Shown: positions 62,915 to 64,000 of the stretch, piece after piece
How positions within the stretch are numbered: position 1 is the first letter of the stretch
How the letters are laid out: every line of letters begins with the position of its first letter
Source of the DNA: Rhizobium glycinendophyticum
GTDB lineage: Bacteria; Pseudomonadota; Alphaproteobacteria; Rhizobiales; Rhizobiaceae
DNA length: 64,000 bases
Direction of reading: 5' to 3'
NCBI RefSeq assembly: GCF_006443685.1
Contig: NZ_VFYP01000003.1
Location: 310,001 to 374,000 of the forward strand
Notes under the pieces: generated by a model
The model's input: only the letters and a program-made list of their open reading frames with translations
The model's database searches: none
Told to the model about the DNA's origin: nothing
Program-made: the position numbers and the translations under genes

Positions 62915-63304
62915 ATGTCGCGAATTCTCACTGCCGCCTGCACCACAGCCATGCTTCTGATCTGTTCCACCGCCTTCGCCCAGGAAGGCGACGTCGCAGC
63001 CGGCGAAATCGTCTTTAAGAAATGCGGTGTCTGCCACAACGTCGACAGCGACAAAGCCAAGGTCGGCCCGTCGCTTCAAGGCGTCATCGGCCGTCAGCCG
63101 GGCACCAAGGAAGGCTTCAAATACTCCAAGGCGATGACCGACTTCGGTGCCGGCAAGACCTGGGACGAAGCGCTTCTGACCACCTATCTTGCTGATCCGC
63201 GCGGCGTGGTGAAGGGCACCAAGATGGCCTTCGCCGGCCTCAAGGACCCGAAGGATATCGCCAACGTCATTGCCTATGTGAAAACCTTCAGCACAGCCCA
63301 GTAA
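62915..63304 (+). CDS. cycA: Cytochrome c2
   Basis: 129-residue periplasmic class I cytochrome c. Signal peptide cleaved after AFA (about residue 22), heme motif CGVCH (Cys37, Cys40, His41), and the Met ligand in GTKMAFAGL. It is the likely soluble electron carrier from the bc1 complex to PufC. Start ATG 62915 is 8 bases after GGGAGG; ATG 62900 is less well placed. The gene stands alone between tspO and a strong terminator. Confidence 0.93.
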   Translation: MSRILTAACTTAMLLICSTAFAQEGDVAAGEIVFKKCGVCHNVDSDKAKVGPSLQGVIGRQPGTKEGFKYSKAMTDFGAGKTWDEALLTTYLADPRGVVKGTKMAFAGLKDPKDIANVIAYVKTFSTAQ

Positions 63305-63316
63305 TTTGTGTCAGCG

Positions 63317-63351
63317 CCGCCGGATCTCCGAAGGTCCGGCGGATTTCTTTT
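63317..63351 (+). terminator. Rho-independent terminator of cycA
   Basis: CCGCCGGA (63317-63324) and TCCGGCGG (63335-63342), 10-base loop, then ATTTCTTTTC. Confidence 0.87.
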
Positions 63352-63357
63352 CAGAAG

Positions 63358-63375
63358 TGTAAAAAAAAGTTTACA
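63358..63375. promoter_or_regulatory. PpsR/CrtJ box before dxs
   Basis: TGT-N12-ACA with a run of eight A in the spacer (TGT 63358-63360, ACA 63373-63375). 125 bases upstream of the dxs start; TTTACA could be the -35. Confidence 0.72.
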
Positions 63376-63500
63376 GATCGCGTGACTTCTCCGAATATGC
63401 AGTGGTGATACTGCTCCTCTGACAAACAGCTCCCGTACGGCAGCAATGCCTGCGGGCGACGCAGTCGGTAGGACAGGCTCTTGCGTGGGAGGATAGCGCA

Positions 63501-64000
63501 GTGGGCTTTATTTCGACGAATGCCGGCGTCACTCCCCTGCTCGACCGCATCAGGTCAACGCAGGATCTGCGCAGCCTGGAGCACTTGGAACTGGTGCGCC
63601 TGGCCGATGAACTGAGGGCCGAGACGCTCAAGGTTGTTTCGGAAACCGGCGGCCATCTCGGCTCCAGCCTCGGTGTCATCGAACTGACCATCGCCATACA
63701 CGCGGTCTTCGACACACCCCATGACAAGCTGCTCTGGGACGTCGGCCACCAGTGCTACCCGCACAAGATCCTGACCGGTCGGCGTGAGCGCATGTCGAGC
63801 CTGCGCAAGAAGGGCGGAATCTCCGGCTTTACCCGCCGCAGCGAAAGCCCCTACGATCCCTTCGGTGCCGCGCACTCCTCCACATCGATCTCCGCCGGTC
63901 TCGGTTTTTCCGTCGGCTTCGATCTGGCCGGAGAAGAGGGACATGTGGTCTGCGTCATCGGCGATGGAGCGATGTCGGCAGGCATGGCCTTCGAAGCGCT
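63501..64000 (+). CDS. dxs: 1-deoxy-D-xylulose-5-phosphate synthase (3' end outside window)
   Basis: First 166 residues of Dxs, which joins pyruvate and glyceraldehyde-3-phosphate in the MEP pathway that supplies carotenoid and phytyl precursors. GTG start at 63501 with GGAGG 8-12 bases upstream. Diagnostic stretches: [38 protein letters not shown], and the start of the thiamine-diphosphate motif [14 protein letters not shown] at the window end. The full family length is about 640 residues. Linked to the photosynthesis cluster by a PpsR-type box; a separate housekeeping dxs is likely elsewhere. Confidence 0.93.
   Translation, partial: MGFISTNAGVTPLLDRIRSTQDLRSLEHLELVRLADELRAETLKVVSETGGHLGSSLGVIELTIAIHAVFDTPHDKLLWDVGHQCYPHKILTGRRERMSSLRKKGGISGFTRRSESPYDPFGAAHSSTSISAGLGFSVGFDLAGEEGHVVCVIGDGAMSAGMAFEA

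Overview
This window is from an aerobic anoxygenic phototrophic alphaproteobacterium. From about 18.6 kb to the right end it carries an almost complete photosynthesis gene cluster (PGC): bacteriochlorophyll a synthesis, a spirilloxanthin-type carotenoid pathway, a type II reaction centre with LH1, assembly factors and two regulators (PpaA/AerR-like and PpsR/CrtJ). The oxygen-dependent cyclase acsF is present and bchE is not in the window, which suits an aerobe. The style of the flanking genes (alginate-type polymer acetylation, CheW, vanillate demethylase, BigR-like ArsR) and the gene order fit Rhizobiales; that assignment is inference, not proven by the sequence.

Layout. 1-8.6 kb, plus strand: the 3' part of an exopolysaccharide modification operon (algI-type O-acyltransferase, two AlgJ/AlgX-type SGNH proteins, algF, Sel1-repeat proteins and an AlgL-like lyase with a substituted catalytic His). 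8.6-10.6 kb, minus strand: a 75-residue unknown protein, a CheW and an unusual winged-helix regulator. 10.7-13.6 kb, minus strand: vanA-gntR-vanB with two operator-like GTATAC palindromes. 13.8-18.6 kb, plus strand: arsR, a DUF2892 protein and an RND efflux pair, with one operator-like sequence repeated before arsR and before the DUF2892 gene.

The PGC consists of: (1) bchI-bchD-bchO-crtI-crtB-small membrane protein (+), every junction overlapping; (2) crtD-crtC (-) divergent from crtE-crtF (+); (3) bchC-X-Y-Z-pufQ-B-A-L-M-C (+), ending in a strong terminator after pufC; (4) a 16-gene minus-strand run from bchF at 55.8 kb to idi at 39.5 kb (bchF-N-B-H-L-M-lhaA-puhA-puhB-puhC-bciE-acsF-puhE-hemA-idi plus their overlaps), with no gap above about 52 bases; (5) ppaA-ppsR (+), divergent from it; (6) bchG-bch2-bchP-small membrane protein (+); (7) tspO (-), cycA (+) and the start of dxs (+).

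How it works together. dxs and idi supply isoprenoid precursors and hemA supplies 5-aminolevulinate. BchIDH, BchM, AcsF/BciE, BchLNB, BchF, BchXYZ, BchC, BchG and BchP make bacteriochlorophyll a. CrtE, B, I, C, D and F make methoxylated carotenoids. PufQ, LhaA, Bch2 and PuhBCE assemble PufBALM, PuhA and the tetraheme PufC, with CycA as the likely soluble donor. I find TGT-N12-ACA boxes (PpsR/CrtJ type) in front of nearly every transcription unit: bchI, crtD/crtE, bchC, bchF/ppaA, bchG and dxs. At crtE and bchC a second CGT-N12-ACA box follows after exactly 8 bases. No gap without a gene exceeds 300 bases. I did not find a wholly new system; the items of most interest are the small proteins, the crtD/crtC junction, the altered AlgL and the regulatory-site layout.
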